From assembly GCF_026183895.1 (NCBI RefSeq), contig NZ_JAPFQI010000026.1:1-58923 (forward strand): DNA of 58,923 nucleotides, in the 5' to 3' direction. The position numbers and the translations under genes were made by a program. Shown here piece after piece: positions 36,573 through 46,317 of this stretch. How positions within the stretch are numbered: the first letter of the stretch is position 1; every line of letters starts with the position of its first letter. This DNA comes from Sabulicella glaciei (GTDB lineage Bacteria > Pseudomonadota > Alphaproteobacteria > Acetobacterales > Acetobacteraceae). The notes under the pieces were generated by a model that saw only the letters and a list, made by a program, of their open reading frames with translations, ran no database searches and was not told the DNA's origin.

Positions 36573-37976
36573 TCAGTCCGGCTTACGAGGGAGGAAAGGC
36601 GCCTGCTTCCTTTCCACGGCCCCGAAGGTCGCGGGGCGGCGTGCCACCCATCGGAAACGTGGCGCTGCCACGGAACGCCCCCGCGCAGCCGCGCGCGGCT
36701 TGCCCGCATAGGCCGTCAGCGCGATCAGCAGGACCCAGGCAAAGGTGTTCTGCACCATGATCGCGCTTTCCGCGAAGCCGTAGATCATCAGCAAGGTCAC
36801 CGCGGCGAGTGACCAGGTGGCGCTCCAGGAGCCGGTTTCGCGGATCTCCTGCACGTTGGCGCGAATGACCCGGACCACGAGAAGCAGGAAGAGCACCAGC
36901 CCGACGACGCCAAAGGCCAGCAGCAGGTCGATGAAGCCGTTATGGGCATTCGGAACGTCCCATCCGATGATGAAGCGGATGTCGAGCACGGGACCCAATG
37001 GCGCGGTCCAGAACCCGCCATAGCCCCAGCCGATCAGCGGCTTCTCCGCGACCGCGGCCAGCGAGAGACCCCAGATATCCGTGCGCCCCGTGAGGGTCAG
37101 GTCGCGCCCCAGCAGCGTCAGCACCGGTTCGAGCACGACGAAGACGAAGAAAGGCGCGCAGAGCACCAGGACGACGACCAGCGCGCCCAGGAAGCCTGCG
37201 CGTCCCGGGCGGCGGCGCAGCAGCTGCGACAGGCCGACGATCCCCATCAGCACGGCAGCGACCGCGATGGGCGTCTTGGCCGTGGAAAGAAGCAGCAGGA
37301 GCCCGCACAGCCCCGCCAGGGCGAAGGGCCAGCGCTTGCGTCGCTCCACCAAGGCGAGGCCAAGCCCCGTCGCGACGCCCATCAGCATGACCTGCCCCAG
37401 GACGTTTTTGTGTGGAAACACCCCGCGCCAGGCGCCAGGATGCGGCGGGCCGGAAATGCCGACGCCAGGCCGCGTCGCCACGAAGACAATGCTGAGCAAC
37501 GCAGCCAGCGCGAAGGCCCAGCCAAGCAGGCCCATCAATTCCTCCCGCTCGAAACGCGCGACGAGGTAGAAGCCGAGCAGCGTCGTTCCCGCGAGGCCGA
37601 CGGTGCGGCGCAGCGTATCGGCCGGCGAGGTGGACCAGGCCGTGGAAACCAGGGCGAGCGCCACCAGCAGCACGCCATAGGGGCTTCGCGCCGCGGCGCG
37701 GACCACCTTCGGCAAGTGCGGCAGCGCCAGAAGGAAAGTCAGCCCATAGACCGGGATCCAGGACAGGCGCAGGAAGGCCTGCTCCACGAAGACGCCGTTC
37801 TTCGCATCCTCGGAGATGAAGGCTTCCGCCGGCAGGAAGGGCGCCGTCGGGCCGAGATACCAGACGAGAAGCAGCACCACCGCGGCGCGGACCGCGCCGT
37901 CCTGCGTGATGGCGAGCCGCGGCGTGGAAGCGGCGCGACGCTCGGGCAAGCGGGCCGAGACGCTCACGCGGGCCAC
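36573..37976 (-). CDS. O-antigen ligase family protein, probable Wzy-type polymerase
   Basis: This is an integral-membrane protein of 467 residues with 10 or more helices and a large periplasmic loop. The Wzy_C/O-antigen-ligase region includes SGPPHPGAWRGVFPHKNVLGQVMLMG and the later GRTDIWGLSLAAVAEKPLIGWGYGGFW with a HNGFID motif (NAHNGFIDLLLAFG), characteristic of WaaL/Wzy enzymes. In a Wzc/Wzx locus without lipid A genes, polymerisation of repeat units is more likely than ligation. It starts with GTG, overlaps the upstream glycosyltransferase gene by 13 bases and has a Gly/Arg-rich cytoplasmic C-terminal tail. Confidence 0.9.
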   Translation of the reverse strand: MARVSVSARLPERRAASTPRLAITQDGAVRAAVVLLLVWYLGPTAPFLPAEAFISEDAKNGVFVEQAFLRLSWIPVYGLTFLLALPHLPKVVRAAARSPYGVLLVALALVSTAWSTSPADTLRRTVGLAGTTLLGFYLVARFEREELMGLLGWAFALAALLSIVFVATRPGVGISGPPHPGAWRGVFPHKNVLGQVMLMGVATGLGLALVERRKRWPFALAGLCGLLLLLSTAKTPIAVAAVLMGIVGLSQLLRRRPGRAGFLGALVVVLVLCAPFFVFVVLEPVLTLLGRDLTLTGRTDIWGLSLAAVAEKPLIGWGYGGFWTAPLGPVLDIRFIIGWDVPNAHNGFIDLLLAFGVVGLVLFLLLVVRVIRANVQEIRETGSWSATWSLAAVTLLMIYGFAESAIMVQNTFAWVLLIALTAYAGKPRAAARGRSVAAPRFRWVARRPATFGAVERKQAPFLPRKPD

Positions 37977-39043
37977 CGTGCCACGTTGCGGCGGTAGACC
38001 TCCAGCAGCCGGTCGCAGAAGCCACGGATGTCGAAGTCGCGCTCAAACCTCGCGCGGGCATTCGAGGAGAGTTCGCGGCGCAGCGCCGGGTCCCCGAGAA
38101 GCCGCGCGAGAGCCGCCGCGAGGGCGGGGAAATTCCCCGGCGGGACGAGGATGCCGGTCCTTCCATCCTCGATCGCCGTGGGCACGGAGCCGACGGGCGT
38201 CGCAACGATCGCCAGCCCGTAGGCCATGGCCTCCACAATGGCGACGGGCAGCCCCTCGTTGCGGGAAGGCAGCGCGAAGATGTGCGATTGGGCGAGCAGC
38301 TCGCGGCTCCGCGCCTCCTCCGTCCAGCCAAGGAAGTTCACCCGTTCGGCGAGGCCAAGCGCCTCCGCCTTCGCGCGATAGGTGTCCACCTCGCCATCGC
38401 CGGCGACGTTCGCGGTCCAGTCGAAAGCCTGGCATTCCGGCGAGGCCAGGGCTTCCAGAAACTCGCCCGCCCCCTTCCGCTCGCCGACCCGTCCAAGGAA
38501 GAGGAGCTGGAGGGGCGGTGTCTCCGCCCGCTCCGGCACCGATGAAGGTCCCTCGACGGCGTTCACCAGGATGGTGACACGTGGGCCGCCAGGTCCCAGG
38601 AACTCCGAAACGAAATCGCGCCAATAGGCGCCCAGCACGACCACCTCGGCTGCCGAGCGCAGCACGCGCCGGATCAGGCGGCGCTCGGTGGGGCCGGCGC
38701 GCTCGCAATGGTCGCGGAAATTCGCGCCGTGCAGGTGCAGCACGACCGGCACGCGCAGCGCCCGTGCCATCAGGGTGATGATCCCTTTGCGCAGGACGCT
38801 GCCGTATTCGGCCATGTGCACGTGCAGCAGGCTCGCGCGGCGCGTGAGGCAGGCAAAGAACAGGCGCAGAAGCGCGGCGGCGAAGAAGACCGGCATCAGC
38901 GCGGCGCGGCCCGGCCCGTAGGTGTCCACGATGGCGAAGCGCGGCGCGTCCGGGCGCCGCTCGATCTCCCGCACGAAGTAGGAAACGATCCGGCCAATGC
39001 CGCCCTTGGCCTCAAGGCCGCCTGGGGTCGCGATGTAAATCAC
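37964..39043 (-). CDS. Family 4 glycosyltransferase
   Basis: This is a GT-B fold transferase of the repeat-unit assembly line. A GTG start is supported by AAAGGAG at 39050-39056, 6 bases upstream, and gives 359 residues beginning MIYIATPGGLEAKGGIGRIV, a proper GT4 N-terminus. The C-terminal nucleotide-sugar domain shows LQLLFLGRVGERKGAGEFLEALA, FLGWTEEARSRELLAQSHIFALPSRNEGLPVAIVEAMAYGLAIVATPVGS with the EX7E motif (NEGLPVAIVEAMA). It lies 14 bases after the GH10 gene and overlaps the polymerase gene. The transferred sugar is unknown. Confidence 0.93.
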   Translation of the reverse strand: MIYIATPGGLEAKGGIGRIVSYFVREIERRPDAPRFAIVDTYGPGRAALMPVFFAAALLRLFFACLTRRASLLHVHMAEYGSVLRKGIITLMARALRVPVVLHLHGANFRDHCERAGPTERRLIRRVLRSAAEVVVLGAYWRDFVSEFLGPGGPRVTILVNAVEGPSSVPERAETPPLQLLFLGRVGERKGAGEFLEALASPECQAFDWTANVAGDGEVDTYRAKAEALGLAERVNFLGWTEEARSRELLAQSHIFALPSRNEGLPVAIVEAMAYGLAIVATPVGSVPTAIEDGRTGILVPPGNFPALAAALARLLGDPALRRELSSNARARFERDFDIRGFCDRLLEVYRRNVARWPA

Positions 39044-39057
39044 CCGCGGCTCCTTTC

Positions 39058-40170
39058 TCACCTGCCCCGGGGCTCTGCGCCGTCGAGGGTGCGGGCAATG
39101 GCCGTCCAGAAGGGCTTCGGCTGCAGGTCCTGGTCGAGCGGCAAACCGCGCGAGGGAAGCCCGTCGCGGCGGCGACTCCATTCCACCTCGTTGCGCCAGT
39201 TGTAGCGGTCGCTGAGGCCCCAGGTGAAAACCGCCTTCACCCGCGGTTCGGACAGCGCCGCCTCCAGCCAGGCCTGGGCGTGGTCGGCCACGATCCGGTC
39301 GCGCCGCGCGCCATCGGCCGGGAGGTCGCGGTCATGCACGTCGAGTTCGGTGATGTAGATGTCGAACCCCATCTCGGCCGCCCCGCGCAGGAAGCCGCGC
39401 AGGGCCGCGGGATCGAAGGGCCGGGCCGGGTTCAGATGCGCCTGCACGCCGAAGACATCGACCGGCGCATCCTGCTGCCTCAGCGATTCCAGCAGGCGCA
39501 GCACCGCGACGCGCTTCGCGCGGCTGTCGCGGTCCTCGTACTCGATGCCGTAGTCGTTGTAGGTGAGCAGCGTGTGGGGATCCGCCGCGCGCGCCAGGAC
39601 GAACGCGTCGCGCACATAGGTGGGGCCGAGAGCACGGAGCCAGACGGTCTGGCGCAGCCCGTCGGCACGGCCATCCTTCAGGTCAATGGCCTCGTTCACC
39701 ACGTCCCAGGACTGCGCGCGCGGATAGCGGGCGAGAACCCGGCGGATATGCTCCTCCAGGATGCCGCGTGCGGCGCGGTTCTCCATGCCGGCGATCCAGC
39801 GCGGCATGTGCTCGTGCCAGACGAGGGCGTGGCCGCGGAAGCCAAGGCCGTGGCGTCGCGCGAACTGCCAGAGCGCGTCCACGGCGCCGAAGCTGAACTC
39901 CTCGCGAGTGGGACGCAATGGGCCCCACTTCGCCTCCCATTCCGTCACCAGCACTCCGCATTCGCGCGCGAATGCGGCGGCATAGGCGGGGTCGTCACGC
40001 AGGTTGAAGGAGCGCGCGGCCGCGCCGAAGAGCAGACCCTTGCGCCGCGCGCGCTCCCGCAGCGGAAGCTCCGTCGCGGCGCTTTCCCCGGAAAGGCCCG
40101 CGACGGACAACGCCGCGCCGGCGCTCAGAGCAGCGCGCCGCCCGACGCCGCCAACCGCACCGGGCTTCAC
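39058..40170 (-). CDS. GH10 endo-1,4-beta-xylanase, exported
   Basis: This is a family 10 glycoside hydrolase that cleaves beta-1,4-xylan-type backbones with retention. The 370 residues start with a twin-arginine-like export signal (VGRRAALSAGAALSVAGL). The barrel shows the typical LLFGAA start, HALVWHEHMPRWI (substrate His/Trp), the acid/base Glu160 in SWDVVNEAID and the nucleophile Glu275 in YITELDVHD, ending with TWGLSDRYNWR. All catalytic features are intact. The gene is embedded in the exopolysaccharide operon, overlapping the Wzc-type kinase gene by four bases (ATGA), so its likely substrate is the locus's own polymer rather than plant xylan. Confidence 0.93.
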   Translation of the reverse strand: MKPGAVGGVGRRAALSAGAALSVAGLSGESAATELPLRERARRKGLLFGAAARSFNLRDDPAYAAAFARECGVLVTEWEAKWGPLRPTREEFSFGAVDALWQFARRHGLGFRGHALVWHEHMPRWIAGMENRAARGILEEHIRRVLARYPRAQSWDVVNEAIDLKDGRADGLRQTVWLRALGPTYVRDAFVLARAADPHTLLTYNDYGIEYEDRDSRAKRVAVLRLLESLRQQDAPVDVFGVQAHLNPARPFDPAALRGFLRGAAEMGFDIYITELDVHDRDLPADGARRDRIVADHAQAWLEAALSEPRVKAVFTWGLSDRYNWRNEVEWSRRRDGLPSRGLPLDQDLQPKPFWTAIARTLDGAEPRGR

Positions 40171-42461
40171 GGGGAGGTTTCCTCGCGCGTCGGGCGGTGG
40201 GTCATTTCCGCCGCGCGCCGGCGTCCATGCTCTCGAGCCGGACGCTGCGGCGCGGGAAGGGAGTCGTAGTAGCTCTTCGCCTGGCGGCGATAGGTTTCCA
40301 GCTCACCGGCCTGGAAGAGCGGGCTGTCCGACTTCACGAGGGTCAGCACCGCGCCTACGACCGGGAACCCGGCCTTGGCGAGTTCCGCCGCGGCTGAGGC
40401 GGCCGCATCCCTCGGCGTGCGGCGCCAGCGCGCGACCAGGATCGTCGCCTCGGCCAGCGCACCCAGCACGAGCGCATCGGATGCCGCTACCAGCGGCGGC
40501 GAGTCCAGCAGCACGACGTCGAAATCATGCGCCGCCCGCTTGAGGGCGCGCAGCACGGCGGGCGAGCCCAGCACGTCTTGCGGCGCACGGTCGCTGGCGC
40601 GGCTCGGCACGTAGGCGAGGCCGGTCTCCGGATCAGGCAGGACAGGCCAGAGCTCGTCGCCGCCGGGCTTGAGCAGGTCGTTCAGCCAGACCCGCCGCGC
40701 ATCCGCCTCGCCGCGTGGGACCGGGGAGTTGCGGCGAAGGTCGGCATCGATCAGCAGGACGCGGTGCCCGGCATCCACCAGGCTCTGGGCCAGCGCAAAG
40801 GCCAGGGTGGTCTTGCCCTCACCGGGCAGCGCCGAGGTGACGAGCAGCGTCGCGGGCGGCCGCCGGTCGGGGAATTGCGACAGCAGCGCGACCCGCAGCG
40901 ACCGCACCGCGTCGGCGAAGCGGGACAGCGGCTCTTGCACCATGATCTCGGAAGCCCCGCGCTTCGCGATCTCGCGTCGGCGCAGGGCCGGAATCGTGCC
41001 GAGGCAGGGCAGCCCCGTCGCGCGTTCGAGATCCGCCACGCCGCGGATGCCGCCATGCACGAATTCCCGCACGAAGGCCACGCCCATCAGCAGCATCCCG
41101 GCCAGCGCGGCTCCCATCAGGGTGAAGCGGAGGACGTTGGGCGAGCTTGGCTTGGCGGGCGGGGTGGCCTCCGACACGACGCGGACGTCGGGAAGCTGCA
41201 GACCCTGCTGCACCGCGATCTGCTGCCGCTGCAGCAGGAGGTTCTCGTAAAGGCTTCGGCTTGCCGCCGCCTCGCGCTCCAATTCGCGAAGCGTGATCTC
41301 GGCCTGCTCGGTGGTGGCCACGCGCCGCTCCAGCGAGGATACCTGGGTGCGAAGGTCACTCTCGCGCGCCTGCGCCACCGCCACCTCGCTTTCGAGCGAG
41401 GAGATGGCGCGGCGGATCTCCTGACCGATCGCGCTGCGGAGGTCGCGCAGCTCGGCCCGGATGCGCAGGATCTCGGGATGGCGGGGGCCGAAGCGGCTGG
41501 CCTGCTCGGCCTCGCGGCGAATCACGGTGGCCTCCTGCTCGCGCAGGCGCTGGATGACGGGAGAGCCGCCGACCTCCGTGACCCGGTCGGCCTCGCCGCG
41601 CCGCACCTGCTCGCGCGCCTGGGTCAGCCGCGCCTCGCGTGCGCTTCGCTCCGAAACGGCTGAGGTGAGCTGGTTGTTCACCTCCGCAATGCGCTGCGCC
41701 AGCAGGGTGTCGCCGCGCGCCTCGACGATCTCGTTCTCCTCACGGAAGCGCTGCACCGCCTGCTCGGCGCTGCGCACGCGGGCCTGAAGCTCCTCCAGCT
41801 CGCTGTTGAGCCAGGCCGAGGCGCTGCGCCCGACCTCGCGCTTCAGCTCCGTTTGCAGGCGCAGATAGGCGGCGACATGCGCATTGGCGACCCGCGCCGA
41901 GAGAGCCGGATCCTCCGACCGGAAGGAGACGCGGATCATGTAGGAGCGGCCATCATTGATGATGGCCAGCCGGTCGCCGTACTGGGAAATCACCCAGTCC
42001 AGGGGGTCGTTCCCCAGTGGCTCGGGCTCCGGCCGGCCCAGCATCTCCCGCAGCTGTGCCTTGAGATCGTCCAGGGAGAAGCCCAAGGCTTCTGCGAGGC
42101 GGCTCGCCAGGCCCGGCTTCCGGAATTCCGACAGCTCGACCAGGTTGAGGCGCTCGACCACTTCCCGGATGACGGGACGGCTCCCGAGCATGTCCACCTC
42201 GCTGCGGAGGATGGCCGGATCGGGCGAGACCGGGGGCGGCGGAGCGCCGGTGGGCAGGCCGGGGATGCCGGGGCGGCGCAGGTCGAGGACGAGCGTGGCC
42301 TGGGCGGTGAAGACCGGCGTCGCCTGCGTCAGCGCCGCGCCGATCAGCACCGCCAGCACGATCGTGGCCAGCAGGACGGGACGCCAATAGGCGCGAAGAA
42401 CCCCGAACACGTCACGGAGGGTGACGAAAGGCTCCGTCGGGGCGCTTCCGGCGTCGCTCAT
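40167..42461 (-). CDS. Wzc/GumC-type chain-length determinant with BY-kinase domain
   Basis: This is an inner-membrane tyrosine autokinase that controls polymerisation and export. The chosen ATG (MSDAGSAPTEPF) has GAAGGC upstream and gives 764 residues; an earlier ATG would add 32. The order is: Wzz domain with the first helix at about 26-46 (LLATIVLAVLIGAALTQ), long periplasmic coiled coils (about 170-430, many Arg/Glu/Gln), a second helix near 460 (GAALAGMLLMGVAFV), then the kinase with Walker A SALPGEGKTTLA near 541-552, Walker A' VLLIDADLRR and Walker B DVVLLDSPPLV. A modest C-terminal tyrosine set (YRRQAKSYYDS) ends it. It overlaps the GH10 start by four bases. Confidence 0.94.
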   Translation of the reverse strand: MSDAGSAPTEPFVTLRDVFGVLRAYWRPVLLATIVLAVLIGAALTQATPVFTAQATLVLDLRRPGIPGLPTGAPPPPVSPDPAILRSEVDMLGSRPVIREVVERLNLVELSEFRKPGLASRLAEALGFSLDDLKAQLREMLGRPEPEPLGNDPLDWVISQYGDRLAIINDGRSYMIRVSFRSEDPALSARVANAHVAAYLRLQTELKREVGRSASAWLNSELEELQARVRSAEQAVQRFREENEIVEARGDTLLAQRIAEVNNQLTSAVSERSAREARLTQAREQVRRGEADRVTEVGGSPVIQRLREQEATVIRREAEQASRFGPRHPEILRIRAELRDLRSAIGQEIRRAISSLESEVAVAQARESDLRTQVSSLERRVATTEQAEITLRELEREAAASRSLYENLLLQRQQIAVQQGLQLPDVRVVSEATPPAKPSSPNVLRFTLMGAALAGMLLMGVAFVREFVHGGIRGVADLERATGLPCLGTIPALRRREIAKRGASEIMVQEPLSRFADAVRSLRVALLSQFPDRRPPATLLVTSALPGEGKTTLAFALAQSLVDAGHRVLLIDADLRRNSPVPRGEADARRVWLNDLLKPGGDELWPVLPDPETGLAYVPSRASDRAPQDVLGSPAVLRALKRAAHDFDVVLLDSPPLVAASDALVLGALAEATILVARWRRTPRDAAASAAAELAKAGFPVVGAVLTLVKSDSPLFQAGELETYRRQAKSYYDSLPAPQRPAREHGRRRAAEMTHRPTREETSP

Positions 42462-42582
42462 TGGCCAGCCTTCGGGTGTCGGACTGCGCGGCAGGCCCGG
42501 CGCAAGGAAGACCCCGCCCCGGGTAGGTCCCCAGCCTGGCGATGCGGCGATGCGCACCGGCTGCGCTCATGGAGGTTGGCCA

Positions 42583-43470
42583 TCAAGCGTCCGGCCGCGG
42601 CGATCGAGCCGCCGTCGCTTGTTCGGTTGTGCTGTCGGTACGCTCCGCTGCCGAGCGCCGGGCGTCGGCAAGGTGGTGCAGGGCGAGCCGCGGGAGCTTG
42701 GCCATGATCCCAAGATACCGGCCGCCGAGGCGACGCGGCTCCGACACGGCGCGCCACAGCCATTCCATCCCAAGGCGACGGAACGGCGTGGGCGCGCGCG
42801 CCACGGCACCCGCCACGAAATCCAGCCCGGCCCCGATGCAGAGGATTGCCTTCGCGCCTGTGGCCTCGAAGTTCTCGGTCGCCCAGACCTCCTGCTTCGG
42901 CGCACCGAGCGCGACGAAAACGATGTCGGGATCGGCGCGGCGCACGGCCTCCAGCGCCTTGCGTCGCTCCTCCTCGGAATGGTCGAACCCCATGGGCGGA
43001 GCGTAGAGCCCCGCGACACGAAGCCCAGGATGGCGCTGCCCGAGCGTTGCGGCCGCTTTCTCCAGCACTTCCTGACGCGAGCCGAACAGGAAGATGGATC
43101 GGCCCTCGCGCGCCGCGGCGGCGCAGACCGGCTCCACCAGATCGGAGCCGGTGACGAGGTTGAGCCTCGGCCCTCCATCCAGCCGCGCCATCCAGATGAG
43201 GGGCCGACCATCCGCAAGAACGAGGCGCGCCCGCTCATAGGCGCGGCGCAACGGCTCGCTGGTTTCCAGCTTCACGACATGATCGAGGTTGGGCGTGACG
43301 ACGACGCCGCCGCTGCCCGTTCGGCACCACTGCATCACCTGGCGGACGACCTCGGCTTGATCGGCGAGGTCCACCTCGATGCCAAAGACGCGACGGCGGA
43401 CGCGCTTCTCCGGCAGTCGGTCGGCCGCCTGGGCCTCTCCGGACGGCTCCTGCCCTGCCGCGCTGTCCAT
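42583..43470 (-). CDS. WecB/TagA/CpsF family glycosyltransferase (GT26)
   Basis: This is a GT26 transferase that adds a sugar to an undecaprenyl-linked intermediate. The 295 residues, from an ATG with GGAGG 6 bases upstream, show VFGIEVDLADQAEVV, VVVTPNLDHVVKLETSEPLRRAYERARLVLADGRPLIWM (the family signature), LVTGSDLVEP, IFLFGSRQEVLEKAAATL, VFVALGAPKQEVWA and RAPTPFRRLGMEWLWRAVSEPRRL. The last motif is diagnostic. It lies between the initiating transferase (233-base gap) and the Wzc-type gene (121-base gap). It probably adds the second sugar, as in GumM-like positions; the sugar identity is unknown. Confidence 0.93.
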   Translation of the reverse strand: MDSAAGQEPSGEAQAADRLPEKRVRRRVFGIEVDLADQAEVVRQVMQWCRTGSGGVVVTPNLDHVVKLETSEPLRRAYERARLVLADGRPLIWMARLDGGPRLNLVTGSDLVEPVCAAAAREGRSIFLFGSRQEVLEKAAATLGQRHPGLRVAGLYAPPMGFDHSEEERRKALEAVRRADPDIVFVALGAPKQEVWATENFEATGAKAILCIGAGLDFVAGAVARAPTPFRRLGMEWLWRAVSEPRRLGGRYLGIMAKLPRLALHHLADARRSAAERTDSTTEQATAARSPRPDA

Positions 43471-43703
43471 GGCGCCTCCGTGTTACCTGCCGGAAATCTC
43501 CGGCTTCTTGCGCGTTAAACTCGATTTCCCTGCGCGGGTTCCGCTCAGGGCCGACGAGTGCGGCCTGCAGACCCGACACTCACGGTCAAGTACGGCGCAT
43601 CACTTGTCCGTCACAGCATGTCAATGATGCGCTGCGCCTCGACCACGATGACGATTGCGGGCGCGCAGTCGTCTTGCCCCGTGCGGCCTCGGCAATCGGC
43701 ATT

Positions 43704-45209
43704 TCAATAGGCCCCCGCACCGGTCACCACGACGCGCACAGTGCGCAAGACGATCCAGCCATCCAGCCAGACCGACCAGTTGTTCACGTAGTAAGAGTCC
43801 GCGACCTCCCAGATCTGAAGGTCGCTGTTATTGCGATACATCACCTGCCAGAAGCCGGTGAGTCCGGGCGGCACGTCCCGTCGCAACTGCCTCGCCTTCT
43901 CGCTGAAGCGCTCCACCTCGTGCCCCAACATCACGCGCGGTCCTACGAGGCTCATGTCGCCCCGGATCACGCTCCAGAGTTGCGGAAGTTCGTCCACGCT
44001 GTAGCGGCGGAGATACTTGCCGACCTTCGGGATGATGCGCGGGTCGTTGCGGAGCTTCAGTGTGCGCTCATACTCGAAGCGCGCCGCCGGGTTGCTGGCC
44101 AGGTGTTCAGCGAGACGCCGCTCGGCGCCGGTCACCATGGTCCGGATCTTCCAGATCCGGATGGGCTGCCCCCCGGCCCCTTCGCGGGTCTGGGAAAAGA
44201 AGATCGGCCCGGCCGGATCGAAGATCTTCACGAGCAGGGCGGCAACGCCGATGAAGGGCAAAAAGGCGATAAAGGCCGGCCCCGCGATCGCGAGATCGAA
44301 GATGCGCTTCAGGATCCGCTGCTTTCGCGAGAAGCGTTGGTGCTGGATCTCCATCGAAAGATAGGGGCCGATCGGCCGCGGCATCACGAGGAGATTTGTC
44401 GGGCTGGCCAGGTCGGCCACGACCTGAACGGTCGAGTAAGGCCGGGCCAGCCCCTCCATGAGGGCGATTAGGCGCTGGGCATCGGCGTCCTGCCGCGAAA
44501 GAGCAATCAAGGCGCGGCCGACCTGGAATGGAAACTTGCGGGAGATCGCCGCCTCGACCGGGCCGAGGATCGGGACGCCCTCCACCTCAGGGCTGTTCCC
44601 CGTCACGTCGCCGAAGGCGGCGACTGGGACCAGCCCCAGCTCTGGGTTGGCCTTGATCTCCCGAATGGTCCTTCTGGCCTTTTCGCCGGTCCCGATCACG
44701 ATGCAAGCCTCGCCATACAGGCGGCGCCGGATCAGGAAGCCCGTCATGAGACTTCGCGCCATGTAGGCCACGGGAACCAGCATCACCCATGTGATCAAGC
44801 CAGTGAAGGGCCAGAAATCCTCCTCGTCCGTTGCGATGAGCATCGCGAGGTGGACCAGCGCCGCACCGGCAGCCGTATAGAAGGAAAGCCGGAGTTCCTC
44901 CGGCTGCGACAGGCCGGTCGGGGGGTAAAGACCGCTTCCGAAGCGGAACAGAATCCAGGAGAGGATGGCTGTCGAGAACGGCCAAACAACCAGGAACTCA
45001 CCCCAGACAATGGATCTGAAAAGCACCACAACCGTGATGCACAACAGGCACGCAACCAAATCCGCGAGCAGCAATCCGAGAATTGAGGTCGCGCGCGAGG
45101 AAGACGATTGTGGAATAGGGTCAGCCGAAAAAACAGAGGCGTCGGCACGCATGAATGAGCTTCTTGTCTGCTGCCGGATTTCCATTTCGGCGCCCCCGCT
45201 TTGCGGCAT
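43704..45209 (-). CDS. Undecaprenyl-phosphate sugar phosphotransferase (WbaP-like)
   Basis: This is the initiating polyprenyl glycosylphosphotransferase that places a hexose-1-phosphate on undecaprenyl phosphate. An ATG with GAGGAGTG about 8 bases upstream gives 501 residues. The N-terminal part has four helices (about 40-160), a CoA-binding-like nucleotide domain follows (CIVIGTGEKARRTIREI), then the catalytic domain with a membrane hairpin (KRIFDLAIAGPAFIAFLPF), FFSQTREGAGGQPIRIWKIRTM, the DELPQLWSVIRGDMSLVGPRVM signature and PPGLTGFWQVMYRNNS. Sugar: Gal or Glc, not decidable. It is the first gene of the operon. Confidence 0.93.
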   Translation of the reverse strand: MPQSGGAEMEIRQQTRSSFMRADASVFSADPIPQSSSSRATSILGLLLADLVACLLCITVVVLFRSIVWGEFLVVWPFSTAILSWILFRFGSGLYPPTGLSQPEELRLSFYTAAGAALVHLAMLIATDEEDFWPFTGLITWVMLVPVAYMARSLMTGFLIRRRLYGEACIVIGTGEKARRTIREIKANPELGLVPVAAFGDVTGNSPEVEGVPILGPVEAAISRKFPFQVGRALIALSRQDADAQRLIALMEGLARPYSTVQVVADLASPTNLLVMPRPIGPYLSMEIQHQRFSRKQRILKRIFDLAIAGPAFIAFLPFIGVAALLVKIFDPAGPIFFSQTREGAGGQPIRIWKIRTMVTGAERRLAEHLASNPAARFEYERTLKLRNDPRIIPKVGKYLRRYSVDELPQLWSVIRGDMSLVGPRVMLGHEVERFSEKARQLRRDVPPGLTGFWQVMYRNNSDLQIWEVADSYYVNNWSVWLDGWIVLRTVRVVVTGAGAY

Positions 45210-45366
45210 TACAGATCACTCCTCGGGGATCGAAACGAAGGCGAAACTTCTTAACACCGGAACTCAAACGCTACGTGACCAAAAACCGGATGGGCAATGA
45301 TTCAATCCCCCTCGCCCCGCAGCCCAACGTTCTGCTGGAAAGGCAATGGGGGCGATAGGTTTCCGA

Positions 45367-46317
45367 TTATGCGGATTCGAGTCTTTGCTGGCGCGCGGCG
45401 GCTCTCAGCGCCTGCTCAAGCTGGATGGTGAGGGCACCGGCGCGCTCGACCTGATCGAGCATCGCTCCGCTTTTCTGGAAGCGGGCCATGACCTCCGCCT
45501 GCTGCAGCTTCGCGGACAGAAATTCCCGACAGGCCTTCGCCAGGCTCGATGGTGCCTCGGGCGTGTTCTCGTCCAAGTGCCGCTCGGCGGCCGACGCCAG
45601 CTCCCCTTCGGAGGAAAGCACCCGCTGGCGCCAAAGCGCTTCCTTCGCGAACAGGTCGGGGTCGTCCGTGCGCGCGGTGGCGCTGCGATACTCGTCCAGG
45701 CACGTCAAATAGGCTTCCACGGACTGGGCGAGGTTCGGGAGCGCCGGCTTCCTCCGGTCGCCACCTTTTCGGCGATCGACCAGGGGACCGCCGTCGGCAG
45801 CCTTCAGCTTGGGCAGCGCAAGAGTGCGGTATTCGATGGTCCGGGAAGCGACGGCCGCGAGTTCCGCCAAGCCTCGCCGTGCCATTTCGCTCCAGACTCG
45901 CGGATGGCTATCGAGCACGCAGAGCGTTCCGAGCACATGACCGGTGGGGGCCAGGAGCGGGAACCCGGCATAGGACGCGACGCTGCCTTCCGTCACCGCG
46001 GGATTTTCCTGCGTCAGCGGGTGGGTGCGCGTGTCCTCGACCACCAGCTCGCGCCCAGTTTCGACAACGTGCCGGCAGATCGAGTGGGAGAGCGGCGTTT
46101 CGCGCGCATCGGCGGCCCCGGGCAGGGTGCCATTGAAGCTCTTGAAGAACTGCCGGTCCTTGTCGACCAGCGAAACGACGGCCACCGGAGCATCGGCGAG
46201 CATGCTGGCCAGGCGGCTCAGCTGATCGAAGGTTTCTTCGGGCGGGGTGTCCAGCAGACCTGTCGCGTTGAGGGCGGCGAGGCGCTCGGGATCGAGGATC
46301 GGATCGGTTACGGACAC
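45367..46317 (-). CDS. GAF domain-containing protein
   Basis: This is a soluble protein with one GAF sensor domain at about residues 25-170 (TFDQLSRLASMLADAPVAVVSLVDKDRQFFKSFNG, LSHSICRHVVETGRELVVEDTRTHPL, VASYAGFPLLAPTGHVLGTLCVLDSHPRVW), the arrangement often seen at the front of histidine kinases and cyclase proteins. The C-terminal half is helical and coiled-coil-like, with no kinase or GGDEF domain. The GTG start (46317) has AGGAA 8 bases upstream and gives 316 residues; an upstream start at 46362 is possible. It is divergent from the RTX glycoside hydrolase gene and may be a stand-alone sensor. Confidence 0.8.
   Translation of the reverse strand: MSVTDPILDPERLAALNATGLLDTPPEETFDQLSRLASMLADAPVAVVSLVDKDRQFFKSFNGTLPGAADARETPLSHSICRHVVETGRELVVEDTRTHPLTQENPAVTEGSVASYAGFPLLAPTGHVLGTLCVLDSHPRVWSEMARRGLAELAAVASRTIEYRTLALPKLKAADGGPLVDRRKGGDRRKPALPNLAQSVEAYLTCLDEYRSATARTDDPDLFAKEALWRQRVLSSEGELASAAERHLDENTPEAPSSLAKACREFLSAKLQQAEVMARFQKSGAMLDQVERAGALTIQLEQALRAAARQQRLESA

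Noticed and set aside
39058-40170. GH10 gene as a degraded or truncated enzyme
   Set aside because: Both catalytic glutamates, the substrate-binding motifs, an export signal and a normal length are present, so it is treated as functional.
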